Source: Cinclus cinclus (Eukaryota; Chordata; Aves; Passeriformes; Cinclidae). Taken from it: a DNA stretch of 64,000 nucleotides. Both the position numbers and the translations under genes were made by a program. Positions 36,480 through 49,378 of the stretch are shown here, in pieces. Each line of letters opens with the position of its first letter. Within the stretch, counting starts at the first letter, position 1. The notes under the pieces are model-generated. The model made no database searches. It was given only the letters and a program-made list of their open reading frames with translations, and was not told the DNA's origin. The stretch is taken from contig NC_085050.1 of assembly GCF_963662255.1 (NCBI RefSeq), positions 17,607,662 through 17,671,661 of the forward strand, read 5' to 3'.

Positions 36480-39400
36480 ATTAATGTCCTCCACTGATGC
36501 TCTTTATTGCCCTTAAATAGCTTCAGTGCCTGACTGCAACATCTAGCTGTCATCACCCCCAAAAGCAAGACCAGCTGCAGACTGATGTCACTCTCTCAGA
36601 AATCCATTTCAAACCACTGCCGAACATTTTGCCACTTTTCAGCCTAGGCAACTACTTGGGATTTTGCCTTTCTTTATCCAGGATGTCTGGATCGAGCCCT
36701 TTGTTATGGGTTTACATGACTAATTTAAGTTGGCTTGAGCAACAGAGAAAGAAGACACTTAGAGAACAGCTGTAAAACCTAACAAGGAAGCAGATGGAGT
36801 TTCTGTAACTAGGAGTACCCTGATATTGCAGGTCAGACTTTGCTGGAATAAACAAACACAGCTGAGGGGTAAATGCAGACTTTACATTCAGTCTGTCGGG
36901 ACACCAGTAAACAGGGGTAGCTTTGGTAGCTTTATCAATCACATCATGGTACTGCCACTGCAGGGGAAGTGTCCCAAGCCTCTTAGAGCAGAGAAAGGCA
37001 TTAGTAAAGAAAAACACAGGAAGGTGAATGCTTTCTAAGTGATGGTACTGGCACAGTGTCTCAGTGGTGCTCTCTGAATGCCCTTTGCTGGTGCTGGTAT
37101 TGCCCACCCATGAAGCTGTTCCTGAACTTGTCTCTTGTGTGAACCTGGCTGCCTGCTTGCATCTGGGACGAAGATAAAACATTCTGCCCTGGTCTCACAG
37201 AGTAGCAGCTTGTTCAGCAGTACTCGTAGACTACCCCAAATTTCCCTGATTTTGATAATTCTGTGCAATTGCTTTTGAACTGCTGGGAAAAATACCTGAA
37301 ATGAAACAATTTTTAAGTTCTCTCCCTCCCCATAGCAGTGCAGCTCCATATCCATGCCTCTACAGATGTAGAACAGAACAAGATTCAGCGAAGTGTTTAA
37401 AATGTCACAGGTTACTTTTTTCATATTTCTACACAGATGTGAATGCTTTGCAAGATGTAACCAGGCTTCTCCTTCACCCCAATTTATGAAAACTTCAATT
37501 TAAAAAGAGGGGAAGGAAATCATGCCTTATGCTGCCCCTAAATGTCAGTCAACCTTAAGACCAGGGAACCGGTCCCTGCTTTTCAAATGTCAGTAAGACT
37601 TCTCATAAAAAAAACATGCTTGAGATGTCTGTATAGTTCACATGCTGTATGATCTCATTTTCAAATATTTCTGATCTTTCCTTTCTTTCACGGTTTGGCT
37701 GTCAGAGTAAACCAATTCACAGTTCCCTCCCACCTGCAGCTCCATCATAAAAACAGTCATGTGGCCCCTGATATCTACGTCTTTTAACACTGCGTTTTTT
37801 TCCTCTCCCCTTTTCCCCCCATTTTAAACAATACCCTAAAGTTAGCTTTTACACCTCAAAAAGAATGCTATAGAAATAAACAAAAGACCCAGGACAAAAA
37901 TTGAACATAAAAGTTGTTGAAGATATTGTTTCTTGACAAATAGCCTCTCCAAACATCATAAATTGTCCAAAACATCTTAAACCTTTGCTCTACATTACCC
38001 ACATAGGACTGCAAAGGGAATACAGCCAAGGAACTGCTGGCTAATTGAAAAATCATTCACTTGAGATACGCTAAGTATCACGCTCCAGTTCTATGAAAGT
38101 ATACAGAAACTTGACACAAGTGACATCCTCCATGAACTAAGCAATTGACTAATCAGCAAACTCAAAAGGAAAATAATCTGTTTTTTCCTCCTTTGCATTG
38201 CTGAATTTGCATTTAATAATTCCTATGAGATTAAAAAACAAAAAAAAAAGGTCAAGATACACAGCGTGGCACTGATTCCTTCCCTGCCTCCAAGACTGTT
38301 GCCTCTCAAAAAGAAAACTACAGTATTGACTGGTAAAGCTGGTATAAGGACCCAGAAGCTGCTATTTCTAAACCCTTATTATTCAAAGATCGTTATCACA
38401 GTTTTCCATTAGCAGAAGTAAGTAAAAGCTTTGCTGTGTAACTGACAATGTTATGCTGGAGGAAGGGAAAGAAAGTTCAATATTGTACTGCAAGAGGTAC
38501 CCTATAGATCCTGACTTTTTATAAGGTTTTTGTGCCTTTTTTTCTGGAGGCCATTTAGCATCAACTTTGCCTACTGTTAATTTTACAGTCAGTAGGAGCT
38601 TCTGGATTTTACAGGTTCAGTACAAATAGAAACACCTGTAAAAGCTGCTATTTACACGATATTTTTAATATTATGCATTCTGTCCCCCCAGATTCCATTT
38701 AATAGATTTAGTATATCCCTCTGTACTACAAAAATGTCTGACACTCACATTTCAAGATCTGTCCTTCCACTAGGTTCATGATGCAGTAAAAACAGGCCAC
38801 TATGCTGTGCTTCCCAAAAGTCTGTTCCATACTCTAACAGCATTTACTTTCAGACTCTCCTTTTATGCCTCAGTAACTGAATTTTTCACTGTCACTAGTT
38901 GCCTTATCCTTCTACTCACTTTGAAGCAGAAGGTGATCACACATATGCTTGGGCATGTCATGCAAAGAAGTACATCACATTGTCCATTTTGAAATCCCTA
39001 AGAAAATAATATCAGGGATACTGACATCATCTTCAAAATATCCCTCCATTATCTCTTTTCGATGAACACAGTGTGGGTCTTCCTCTCAGCACAACAACAA
39101 GCTGCTAACATGACAAGACAAAATATCCCATTTTTGAAGGTTTAGAATCAAATATTGATGTGGTAGTTTCAGTTAAAGTTCAGTATATCTTTTGTCTTGC
39201 ACTTTAAAATACATATAAAAATGTACATCAAAACTCTATTAAATAGCCAGTAAAAAAAATCTACTTGGACAACCTCCAGAAAAAGAATACTCAGTACAGA
39301 CATAGCTCAAGCAAACAAACAAAAGAAGCCTTAACAGAAGAATTCTATTAAAAGAACCAATTTACAGCATGGAACATCATACCACTGTTTAGGTATATAT

Positions 39401-42400
39401 AGCATGAGTCAGGAAAGGAGAGATAAAAAAAGGAAGCAGAGGGAAGAACTGGATGGATGAGGGATATGTAACACATGATCCAGGAAGGGAGATGCCAGAT
39501 GATGGCCACAAACAGACTGCAGTAACCTGGGAAGAGGACTGACTCCAGTTTGAAATCAACTCTTTCCAGGTACATAAAAAAAAAAGCCCCTGAACTTTCC
39601 ATAGTATAAAGCAAAAAGGACAGTCCCACAGCTCCTGTAAGAAAATCCTTATGCAGTTCAGATGTACGTACTGTTTACTGAGGCAATCCGAAGTTTATTT
39701 CTTAGAAATGTTTCTAGACATTTGGAAGTTGCCAACACTGTAATCAGGCAAGGCCCTTGAAATAGAGCTTTCCAAGCTATGGTCCACAGATTGTTCAGCA
39801 TCCCCATTTCTAAGGACTTTAAGAATGATTATTACCAAAGGTGAGACTACTAGTTGTGGTCTTAATGTTGCTATGCAGAGGTTAGTATGTCCAACAGAAG
39901 TATTTCAGAGGTACTCATATCAAGGACGACCAAAGACTATCAAGGTCTAGAATTCACAAATTTGCTCACTCATTCATTTTGACTTGCAAAAATTTGTCCA
40001 AATGCAGCACCTGAAATTATATTCTCAGTTATCAGTTGCTCAATAGTTTCTTGCTTTTCTTTCCTCATGGTATATTTCCTCTCCTTTTCCAAGCCACGAC
40101 CCTGCAACTATGCCTGTGATTTGGTGCTCTTGGACTCCAAAGAATTTCCCACATATCACAAAGATTTCACAGCACTAACTCTGACTTCCTGGGATTCATT
40201 TGCAGGGCCTAACACCAGACAAAGTGTTGTGTTAATAAAATAGCTATTTATTATTCTAACTGTTGAATGTTGAAACAACAGCAGCTGGGGTACATTTGGG
40301 CTTCTGAAAAAGCTCCAACAGATGTATAAAACTGCACCTCCAAAAATACAGGCCATTTTTAAAATAAAGAAGTCTAGCTTTCTCTGCACTGCTTTGCATA
40401 AGCTAAGTTGCTAACATCAACTTCTGTAACACATTTTTAAACTTACGGATGGAAAAAGAGACATAGTCCAAATTTTAAAGTGTGTATTTCGTGACGAGCA
40501 ATCATCATCATCTTGCACAGAAGAAATGCTGAGAAACAAAACAAAGGTAAAAGACACCCCAACCTCTGAGCCCTGTTCTAGCTTACCCGTGTCTCACTGT
40601 ACCAATGCCCTAAGGATGCATCTTCCCAGCAGGAGACACCCAACTCCCAGAGAGCAACAGAAGAATCCATCTCTGCTGTCTCCAGGCTGACCAGTTTTCA
40701 AACTCAGCCACTGAGACAAATAGACTGTATTTGTCCTTTTTCTTTCTTCTGACGTCATTAGAAAAGAAGAAAAATCAATACTATTAAATACAAAAATACA
40801 GAGAAGGAAATTACAAAATATAATGCTAAATATTTAAATAGACAGAGTTGGTCACTAAGACCTTGAAGGTTTTATTACTCCCAGCTGAGAGTGTAAATGG
40901 ATCAGTTACTTGCACAAGACAAGTAGCAAAATTGTCTTAACTTGGCAGTGCAAACTGGTAACTACAAATAAAACAACAATAACCAAAACATATCCCTAAT
41001 TCATCCTGATGCTTCCTTCTGATTCACAGCTTTTATGATGCAGCAGTTTCCAACCTGAATATTCAAATGGAAATAATACACCAAAAATTGTGGTTTATTA
41101 AGAAACCATTTTGCTTAGGCAGTCTCTTACCCCAGGTGACCTAAAGGAGTTAAACACGTGTGCCCCCAGCCTTCCCAGGCATGTGCTGTAATGGGCTACA
41201 TGAAGCATAACACAAGGACAGAGAAGCACTGCCAAATATTTGTTATGCCTAATATTTATGTATGTTTATCTAATCTCCTATATAATACAGGCTGACAGTA
41301 TAAACAGGCCATCTGAAGCTAATCTGTGCATGTTCTTAGCGTATGTAAATAGTCTTTTTCTCTTAAAGTATGGAGCCTGCAATTATCTCACACAGCGACA
41401 AAGGCATGACATGTTACTTAGCACTTTTAATAATGATAAATTCAGTCCTGGTGACAAGGGAGTTTAAACCTGCCAGGATATAAGCTGCAGTGTAAGATTT
41501 TCCAACAGACCCCAAGAGAAATCTTTTCTCCTACAGGCTCACTCATTTTAAAGCTCTCTACTCGTTCTGTCCTAGCCCCCCTCAAAAACAGAATTCCTTC
41601 TGCAGTCATTCATTAAATGACTTTCTGAAGACTGTTCTTCAGGTGCTAAATCAGATAAATTAATTCCACTATTAGAAACACTAAATGTGAAAACTGGGAC
41701 TTGAGGAGAGCAAAAAACAAACCAAAATAAAAACCCAAAAACTAAACCAAGAACCTACAAGGCACATCTCTGCATTTCATTAACATTAAACTTCAAATAA
41801 ACATCTGTGAAACTGTTGATACAGTCGATTGCACATCATCATCTTCATGTCATGGTTAAATCATTGTATTTTGAGAGTACAGCAGCTATCTAACTAGAAT
41901 GGGAGATTCTGAGATTAAACAGCCTTTTTCTTCCACTCCTCTTCTTACAATTTTTCATGTTTTGACAAGAAAAAATTGTCACCCAGATTTTCTTGGGACT
42001 TTTTTTTTGTCTTATCTTCTCTGTTTAACTTAATTTGACATGCCTGTAATACCTATTTAAAACTGTGTCTCCCTCTGTCTAATACCTCAGCCTTTAACAG
42101 ATGGATATTTTCTCCGGCACATAGTTACAGGCAAAGCATCTAAGAAAAATACAGTGCATATGATAGAGGGTGAAGCAGTGGTTGAAGCAGTGGTTCAGCA
42201 AAATCAGAGAACAAAACTAACTAGTCACAAAAATGCTTTAAAAATAAAAAAAAAGGGAAAAGGCAAGAAAAACCTGGGATTTGGATGCTTCAGATGGCAT
42301 AGAGATCTTACTGGATTTATTAGCTATTTGGGCTATGTCTGTTTGCTGAAGGTCAACCTGGGTGGTTGACAATCACATCTGAGCTCCATAGCATAGCTCT

Positions 42401-42619
42401 AGCATGACCTCTCCAGCTGCAAGCTATTTTGATGCACCTTGATGCTCCAAACTTCTGCTCACAGCTGTATGGAAACACACCTCATTGTTTTTTGTGCCAC
42501 AACACAGCAAGACTCTTTCCCAGATGGCTGTGTCCACCATGAAACAACTTGCAGGTCCACCACGAAAATGGTGGCAGTAGATCTGGGGGTTTGCTGGTCC
42601 TCAAGGGATGTGGCTGCCC
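36480..42619. other. unique non-coding DNA with overlapping minus-strand open frames
   Basis: No gene is recognised. Two overlapping minus-strand frames, 37035-37424 (129 codons) and 36712-37182 (156 codons, ATG start), keep about 700 bp free of stops in one or other frame. The first contains a good acceptor-like signal on the minus strand (TTTCATTTCAG, about 37293-37303), but no convincing donor follows. The 38160-38240 stretch carries ATTTGCAT octamer-type and TAATAATT motifs. A 12-bp tandem duplication (TGAAGCAGTGGT) lies at 42171-42194. Confidence 0.45.
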
Positions 42620-42620
42620 A

Positions 42621-42632
42621 CCCCCCCCCCCC
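42621..42632. repeat. C12 homopolymer
   Basis: Twelve consecutive cytosines, flanked by further C-runs (CCCA before, GCCCC after). The complementary G-run could take part in a G-quadruplex, and such runs are hard to sequence, so the exact length is uncertain. Confidence 0.85.
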
Positions 42633-42639
42633 GCCCCAT

Positions 42640-45600
42640 GGCAAAGCAGGCAACTTCTGCTCAGATCCCAACCCTCAGTTGGACATTTATTCCATGTTTG
42701 AACCTGAGAAACAAAACAGGTGCTAATCCACACTCCTCTCCTGTGAGGGTGGAAAGGCAGTATATTTAAAAGCAGAAGAGGAGTGAGGATTAAACAAGCA
42801 GGGTATTAATAAACCAGAGTGAAGAATCAAGGGCTGTGTAATATTTGCATATAACTAACTTAGCACAACTAATTTGGCTTACAAGGGCAAGCCATTACTG
42901 GTTCAGTTGCAACACCGTGGAAATGCTGTGGTATGAGCGATACCTGTTAGTGTCAGCCTCTGAAGGTTTATCATTTATGGTCTGTCTTTTTAAATATTCA
43001 TGGCTTGCTTGCTCCAAACACACATGCTAGTCCAAATAACATTCATGTGATTGATGTAATCTCCAAAATTAAAAGGCATCCTCTCACGGTGGCATGTGCT
43101 ACATCTAACTGTTACCCAGGATGTGACTATTTGCTCTCTCACATGAATTTCAAGAGATAAAACTGAAAGCAATAAATAGCTAGAGATGGAGCCCTGAAGA
43201 GTCCAGGATTGGCAATGCAGTGTCCTGCCAGGATATTGACCTTTTATTTTTTGTAATGAAAATAAAATAAAATGGCACTAAAAAAATGTGAAACGGTCAT
43301 TTCAAAAGCATTTAATATCTCCAATCTCAATTCCTAGCTGTACCACCCAGTGTTTTGAAAATTCTTTGGCAATCATCCCCAGTGCCATTTCAACCTTCCC
43401 ATGTGGTCTCACAGCTTTCTGACATCCTGTGGGAATGGCAATCCTAGGTATCACAACCAAATGTACCCAGGGAACCTATGCAGAACTAATCAGACGTCTC
43501 TCTCTGTACCTGTGAACAGTGTCCCTGCTGCAAGGGGGGAAGATCACTCACATCCCTGTTTCATGCTAAACATCCCTCCAGAGGCTTCTGCTGAGGACTG
43601 TTTTGTTGGTGCCATGGGTACAGGAAGCTATATTCTTAAGACCATAATTTCATTTTATCCAAACCACCACAAAGCCACTGGATCATGGTAAGTGATTAAG
43701 CTTAAATTCAGCCAAGGAACCTCAGGCTGAAAGTTTGTACAGCCTGTTGCTGCTCCCTGTACCAACCCCAGCATTAGCTTTCGAGACCTGTATTTCTTGC
43801 ACAGTGTTATTTGAATTTATTTCTTTGTAAATCATCTGCTTTATGCTTACATAATCACAATAGCGGCACTATCATTATCCAGCTGAATTTCATGTGGTAC
43901 GCAGGGAATTTTATGGCTGTTTTAATAAACATTATGCTGGTTGGAAATTCTATAAAGTAAACCATTTTTCAAGTTAAACACCCCTTTCTTAAGTGCCAGG
44001 CTGCTAAGAGGGGCAAGCACACAGAAGCCTCACAGATCTGCTTGCCATGCAGGGACCCTCACCACTCACTGAAAAAGCAGGTGAGAATTAATTCAAGCTG
44101 CAGAGGAAACACAAACATCTAGAGCCCTGCTACAGAGGAGCTCTGGGTCACTCTTTGTCCCTCCCAGGACCAGTACCTTTCCATGTGGTGTCCTTCTCTG
44201 CCTCTCTCCCTGGCCAGTTTCCAGCACAGAGCAAGTGGTTCATCACCTCACTAACAAATCCATCAACAAAGTCAACTGGAAAGGGTCAATCCTGAGGGAA
44301 ATGCTGAAGCCATACTGCCTCCAAATCGCACCAGCTAAATTTAGTTTGAATATTTGTTCTAATACAAAGATGAAGCAGCAAAGAATGTGATACCTTTCTG
44401 TTGTGAAGCTTTCCAGGCATCCTTCATCATTAATTTCTGACAGCATTTAAATGTCCTTTCTTCTCATGTTAAGTAATATTATATATAAAGCTCATTTGAT
44501 ACTTTGAGATTTATAGGTTCATGCATAATGACATTTTTCCAAAGTTTTACAAAGCCCTTAATTCTCTCTAGTCTTAACCAGGCGCTTCCCAATACAGCAA
44601 ATTCAACCTGACTGCCTAACCCATTCTTCATGTTCTAGTCCAAAACTGACAAGACAAATGGAAAACAGAAGAAAGGACAGTGAAAAAGAGCCTTTCTGGA
44701 TATCACTAGGAGCACTCCCTCCTGTAGTAAAGTAGAAGAAAGTAAGACAAGGAAAGCAGCTTTTATTCACTCTTGCAGAAAACCCTGGCCCTCAAGCAGA
44801 CTGCAATTTAGCACTGGAAGCACTGTCTTCTGCTGAATAATTATTGGAGACAGAGTTGCCATGTATGATATTTCCCAAAAGACATATTAACCTGTAATGC
44901 ACAACTGAAGCCAAAAACCTCCAATAATACAGGTTCCATTTCTCCTTCTGAGATACTACTAGTTCGTATTTACTTTAATAGAAAGTGAGATTAAAAACCA
45001 AGAGAGAGGGATTCATGTTAAGCAGGAAGTGAATCAGACCTCAGATTATCCTATTAAACAGAAAAACCTGGGAAAGTGCTGTAAGGAAGCAGTGTAATAG
45101 AGCAGGTAACTACAGCATGTTGGGCTTGCAATGAAAGGGAGGCTTGTAAAATAAAACCAGCATTACAGAAAGATCTGATTAGTTCCCCAGCTTCTATTCT
45201 TAGACAATCAAGGCACAGATATGACCAAGGCAATGTGTTTCATACAGTCTGAAGACACTGTCTTTAAAATGTTGAACTTTACTATCATCATTCACTAGGG
45301 TGACTTTTTATGAATGAATAAAAAAGCAGGTTGTACACAAGTGGATAATTTGCATACACTGAAGTAGAGCGTACTGAATTTAGAGATGCTGCAGGAAATT
45401 TCAAAGGGTCTACTGGTCAGAGTAAACACCTGAGGTATAGCTGCAGAATTGGCACCATTATTAAGAGTCACCATGTTTCTCGTTGTTGGAGAGTTAATGT
45501 GGTTTACCTGCACTAAGTGCTTCATGCTGGATGATGCCTCAGCCCACCAGGAGAGCTGATGCCATGGGCTCACCAGGGCACAACAGTGCAAGCACCAGGC

Positions 45601-45700
45601 CTACTGCTATGGACAGAGGGAGGGGGATACAGCCCCCACAGGCTCCCTGCCATATCCCTCCTTTAGCCTTTCAGCGTATGACACACAGAGAGCAGAATTC
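42640..45700. other. unique non-coding DNA; possible conserved patch at 43800-43970
   Basis: No gene or repeat family is recognised. The stretch 43800-43970 is repeat-free, AT-rich and keeps CpGs (about 43863 and 43900) among TTTAATAAACATTATG-like sequence, a texture seen in enhancers. The evidence is weak. Confidence 0.4.
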
Positions 45701-45843
45701 TTTTGGTTTGCTTTGCTTTGGGTTTGGTTTTTTGTTTGTTTTTTTGTTTTTGTTTTGTTTTGTTTTTTGGGGGGGGTTTGCAGTTGTTGTGGTTGTTGTT
45801 TTTTGTGGAGTTTTTGTTTTTGTTTTTTTGGTTTTTTTTTTGT
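45701..45843. repeat. T-rich low-complexity tract with GT/GTTT units and a G8 run
   Basis: About 140 bp made of TTTTG, TTGTTG and T-runs, interrupted by a G8 run at about 45769-45776. The tract has almost no stop codons in some frames, so the long open frames reading through it on both strands (45607-46065 minus, 45713-46303 plus) are largely artefacts of composition. On the plus strand it could serve as an extended polypyrimidine-like tract. Confidence 0.9.
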
Positions 45844-45851
45844 TAAATTAG

Positions 45852-46090
45852 GGTGTTTAAACAAGGCAGAACTGGCTCCTGTGAGTTCTGGCATGTGGCA
45901 CTCCAGGCTGCAAAGCCTCTGCCACCAAGACTCACCAGCACCCACCACTGAGACTACCCACCTCTGCTGTCCTGCCCCTGGGTCACCCTCCTGCTCTGCA
46001 GCCAAGGAAAAATGGGTTTCATGGAGATTAACGTTCCCACTACTGACAGTGAGGAGTTTGCCCACCTCTTACACACAGCAAGTCAAACAG
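45852..46090 (+). other. candidate exon between consensus splice signals
   Basis: A T-rich tract ends in TTAAATTAG at 45851, which fits a 3' splice site. A CAG followed by GTGAGT at 46091-46096 is a textbook 5' splice site. The 239-bp segment between them is open in the plus frame, is richer in C and G than its flanks, and would encode a serine/threonine/cysteine-rich peptide without recognised domains. The length is not a multiple of three. It may be an exon of a long non-coding RNA, an unannotated alternative exon of a spanning gene, or coincidence. No partner exon has been identified in the window. Confidence 0.2.
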
Positions 46091-46096
46091 GTGAGT

Positions 46097-49000
46097 CTGG
46101 ATAGTTTTTGTCAACTCCCCCAGTACTGTGTCCTTCTAGCTCCTTCCCAAAAAGCTGCTGCAGGATACAGGGCCACATCTGGATATACTGACCAGACATT
46201 TTGCTGTGTTGCATGTGAGCAAGAAACACAGCCTTTTTCCTATCCCAGTATTACTGATGGCAAATTTCTTGTGAATATTGTTAAAAGTAGGATCTTTCTT
46301 TAACAAAACAGCAAATAATTCCCAAATATGTAGAATTATTCCATATTTTCAACAAAAAACTAGCAGTTAACTGCCCATTTTCCTTCTTTGTTTCCTACTT
46401 TACAATTTTATTTACTAACTTTTTTTTTTTGTTATGAGAGGGGAAGGGAAGGCAAATTCCAAAGAACACAAGCTGAAATAGTTTATTTGGGGCTACCAGT
46501 TCAAGGGGCTACCAGTTCAAGGGACCTAATCCTCTAATATTTTAATGAAGTAGAAATTATTTTTATGAGGCATTAAAAATGTATTAATTAGAATTATCAA
46601 TTTGCAGACTCAGAATATGACTTGTGGCTTTCAACCTACCTGGTCATGACTCAGGGATTATCAATGAAAGAAAGAGGTTGTTAAACCACTGAGTCTTAAG
46701 TACAATTAACAAAAAATGACCAACATCTAACTGAAAAAACCCTCTATATTCTCTTGGTACAAGTATTACAACTTCAGCATAAACAAGGTTTTCTGGTGGG
46801 TTCTTTTATTCCATGGTCCCTCAGTAAAATTCAGTCCTCACTTTACTGCATACCAGGCAAAATCTGTTTGCTGATATCCAGGGTATTATGCAAAGCATTT
46901 GGAGAGAATGACAGGAAAGAGATTCTGATTTTTGAGGCATTTGTTTGATCTATTGCTTTGATGATTTAGGCTGATTTGTATGATGGGTCTGGGTTGTGTG
47001 CTATGGTTTGCATTTTACGCAGTACTTTTCTAGGGCTGGATTCCCAGTGATGTTCAGTGTCCTGCATCTCTTAGTATGACACACAGATTTCAAATGAATG
47101 AAAAATTCCAACATTTAGCACCTGCTCTCTGGCAACTCATATCAGAATTTAACTAAGAACTGCACTGGCTGCATTTGAGGGCACTGACCACTTCAAAATC
47201 TGGTCTTAAGCTTGGGTTTATGTGAATTTAAGCATCAAACCAACAGTCTGAATCCCATCTGGGGAATCCAAAAGAAGACAGAGTAGTTTTCCATATGTGC
47301 CTGCTATGTGGTCTCAGGAATCGCTCTTCTATGAATAGAGAATGAAAAGTCTTGGCCTATCTATTTTAAACAGCTGATAAATAAAGAAGGGGCATTAAAA
47401 AAATAGAAATGCTTTCAAGATTGATTCTCTGACTCTTGCAAAGAACTCTCGCTTCTTTTTTTTCACATTTATTTTTATAGCTTTTTCTTCTTTTCTTCTT
47501 TGCCTTCTGTTCCTTAATATTAAGTTGGAAGCAAAATGCTCTTTTGGTCAAAAGCTATTGTTAGCATGAATTTTACAAATCTAAACAGATGGGATAGAAT
47601 AGTCTCCTTTTTGGAGAACTGATTTAGTACTGGACCACTGAGAGCTGCACTTCTAAGTCAATGCCAGGCTTCATTACTAAATTCCATGTTTAGCTTAAGA
47701 GGTTTCCACATAGTCCTATCCCAGCAGAAGCACATATCTCATGCTGCTAAAAGCAGCAAAATAAGAGAAAAATCTGCTAATCACCTGAAAATGAGAGGCA
47801 TCAATCTATGCAACTTAGTTTACAAGGCTTTTGCAAAAGAAAGCAGTCACCAGAGTAAACATCTGTGATCAAACACTAATTTAGCAGCAACAGAAAATTG
47901 ACTTCAAATCATCTCTTTGTCACTGTAATTGATTAAAAGTCAAATGAAAATTGATAACATGATTTTCTATTTGTGAATGTGTATGTGGCACAAACTCTCA
48001 AGAGCTCTACTGGCTTCATATATTGACTTTTTTCTAAATAAACCCTCTTAAGAGTACATTAGTCAGGCCACTACTAAACTTAAAATGCAGACTAATTACA
48101 AGAACACAAGACATTAAAACACTCTTCAAAAACTGTTGAACTTTGGTGCAAAAACTAAATTCTGAAGAGAACTCTGAACTCAAGTAAAGAAACAAAATGC
48201 ATCAACTATTCCATTACTGCTGAGGTTTGTAGTGATGGAGGAAGCTGAGCGCTTTCTCTCTTACTTTCCATATATAACTTTCCTCAACATGTTATTAATT
48301 CTTCTCCAGTCTGAGCACCACATAATACTCTTCTTTCCTAATCTAAAGGCACTTTTTTTTTTTTTGCAGGTTACCGATGTCTGTATCTTTTTTCTTTAAC
48401 AGATTATTTTCTGCATCACAGAGCAAATGCCACTTTGTATCGACCCTTGAAGAAAATGTAGCCAACAGAGAAATAAAATATTATTTCATCTACTCTATGG
48501 ACAGTGATTTTTTTTAATATCACATGTAAATCTAACAAAAAAAAATGTTCTGCCCCAGTAATGTGTGTTTGCCTTATTATTGCATATTCCAAACTGGACT
48601 GAAACTGGGAGCAGAACTGTCTTGCAAGGAGCATCAGTTACACCAATTCAAATTTTCAACTACTTCTCTATTGATGGAAATATGAATAGTTATGAGAAAT
48701 GGAGAAAAACACATATCAGAGATGTTGCATTTATGAAGAAAACAAATTTCATCCCTAAACCATAATGCAAGAAAATAAAATTAAAAAAATAAAGCCGTAA
48801 ATAAGCTCCTTAAAAGAAACATTTTCAAGGCTTTCGAAATGCCTTTATTTTAAAGTCAAGATCTGTTACACCACCACAGTCATTCCAGTGGCCAAGGATC
48901 TCCATATAGGTCAAACAGAAACCTATTGCAGAGAGGAGAGGTCCTTTGCCTTTGCCTCAGAAGAGGATGGAGGACAACAGGAGGACTAAAAAATCTCCAA

Positions 49001-49308
49001 CTGCAGATTTGAATTTTGGCTGGTAGCACTGATCAGGAGAAAAATTAGGAATCCACAGATGAAAGGGATCCCATACCAGATGGCAGCAGTAAGTAGCTCA
49101 GAAAGAGATGAAACAGGAGAAGGAGGCTTTCACAGCTTTTCAGGTAGACTGGCCCAACTTAGAAGAAACTGAAGTTTGAAGAGAGAGCTGTTGTGGTGCT
49201 GCTGAGTGCAATGGTCAGCTATAGTCTGTGAATGATGCTGCCATTGCAGCAAGACCTATTTTTACTTTAAACCTAAAAGGATGGAAAGAAATATGAACAT
49301 ACCAGAAA
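46097..49308. other. unique non-coding DNA with a 16-bp tandem duplication
   Basis: No gene is recognised. A perfect 16-bp direct duplication (GGGGCTACCAGTTCAA) occupies 46489-46504 and 46505-46520. A T12-type run followed by GCAG near 48353-48370 resembles an acceptor, but no open exon follows it. Confidence 0.55.
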
Positions 49309-49378
49309 GAAAATAAAAACAAAAAAAAAATCAAAACAAAACCCACCAAAAAAATCAAAAACAAACAAAAAAAGAAAC
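49309..49378. repeat. A-rich low-complexity tract (AAAAC/AAAAT units)
   Basis: About 70 bp of A-runs separated by single C, T or G bases. It might be the degraded poly(A) of a retroposed sequence on the plus strand, but the upstream DNA is not recognisable as a cDNA. Confidence 0.8.

Noticed and set aside
39775..39850. Possible old repeat with a TATGGTCCACAGA motif
   Set aside because: A single short motif is not enough to assign a family.
45607..46065. 152-codon minus-strand frame rich in lysine, glutamine and asparagine
   Set aside because: Much of it translates the T/G-rich simple tract and has the composition expected of low complexity.
45713..46303. 196-codon plus-strand frame as a protein gene
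   Set aside because: The first third is phenylalanine/cysteine/valine-rich translation of the T-rich tract. Only the part between splice-like signals was kept, as a candidate exon.
49309..49378. Processed pseudogene poly(A) tail
   Set aside because: No cDNA-like sequence was recognised upstream and the tract is interrupted by many C and T bases.
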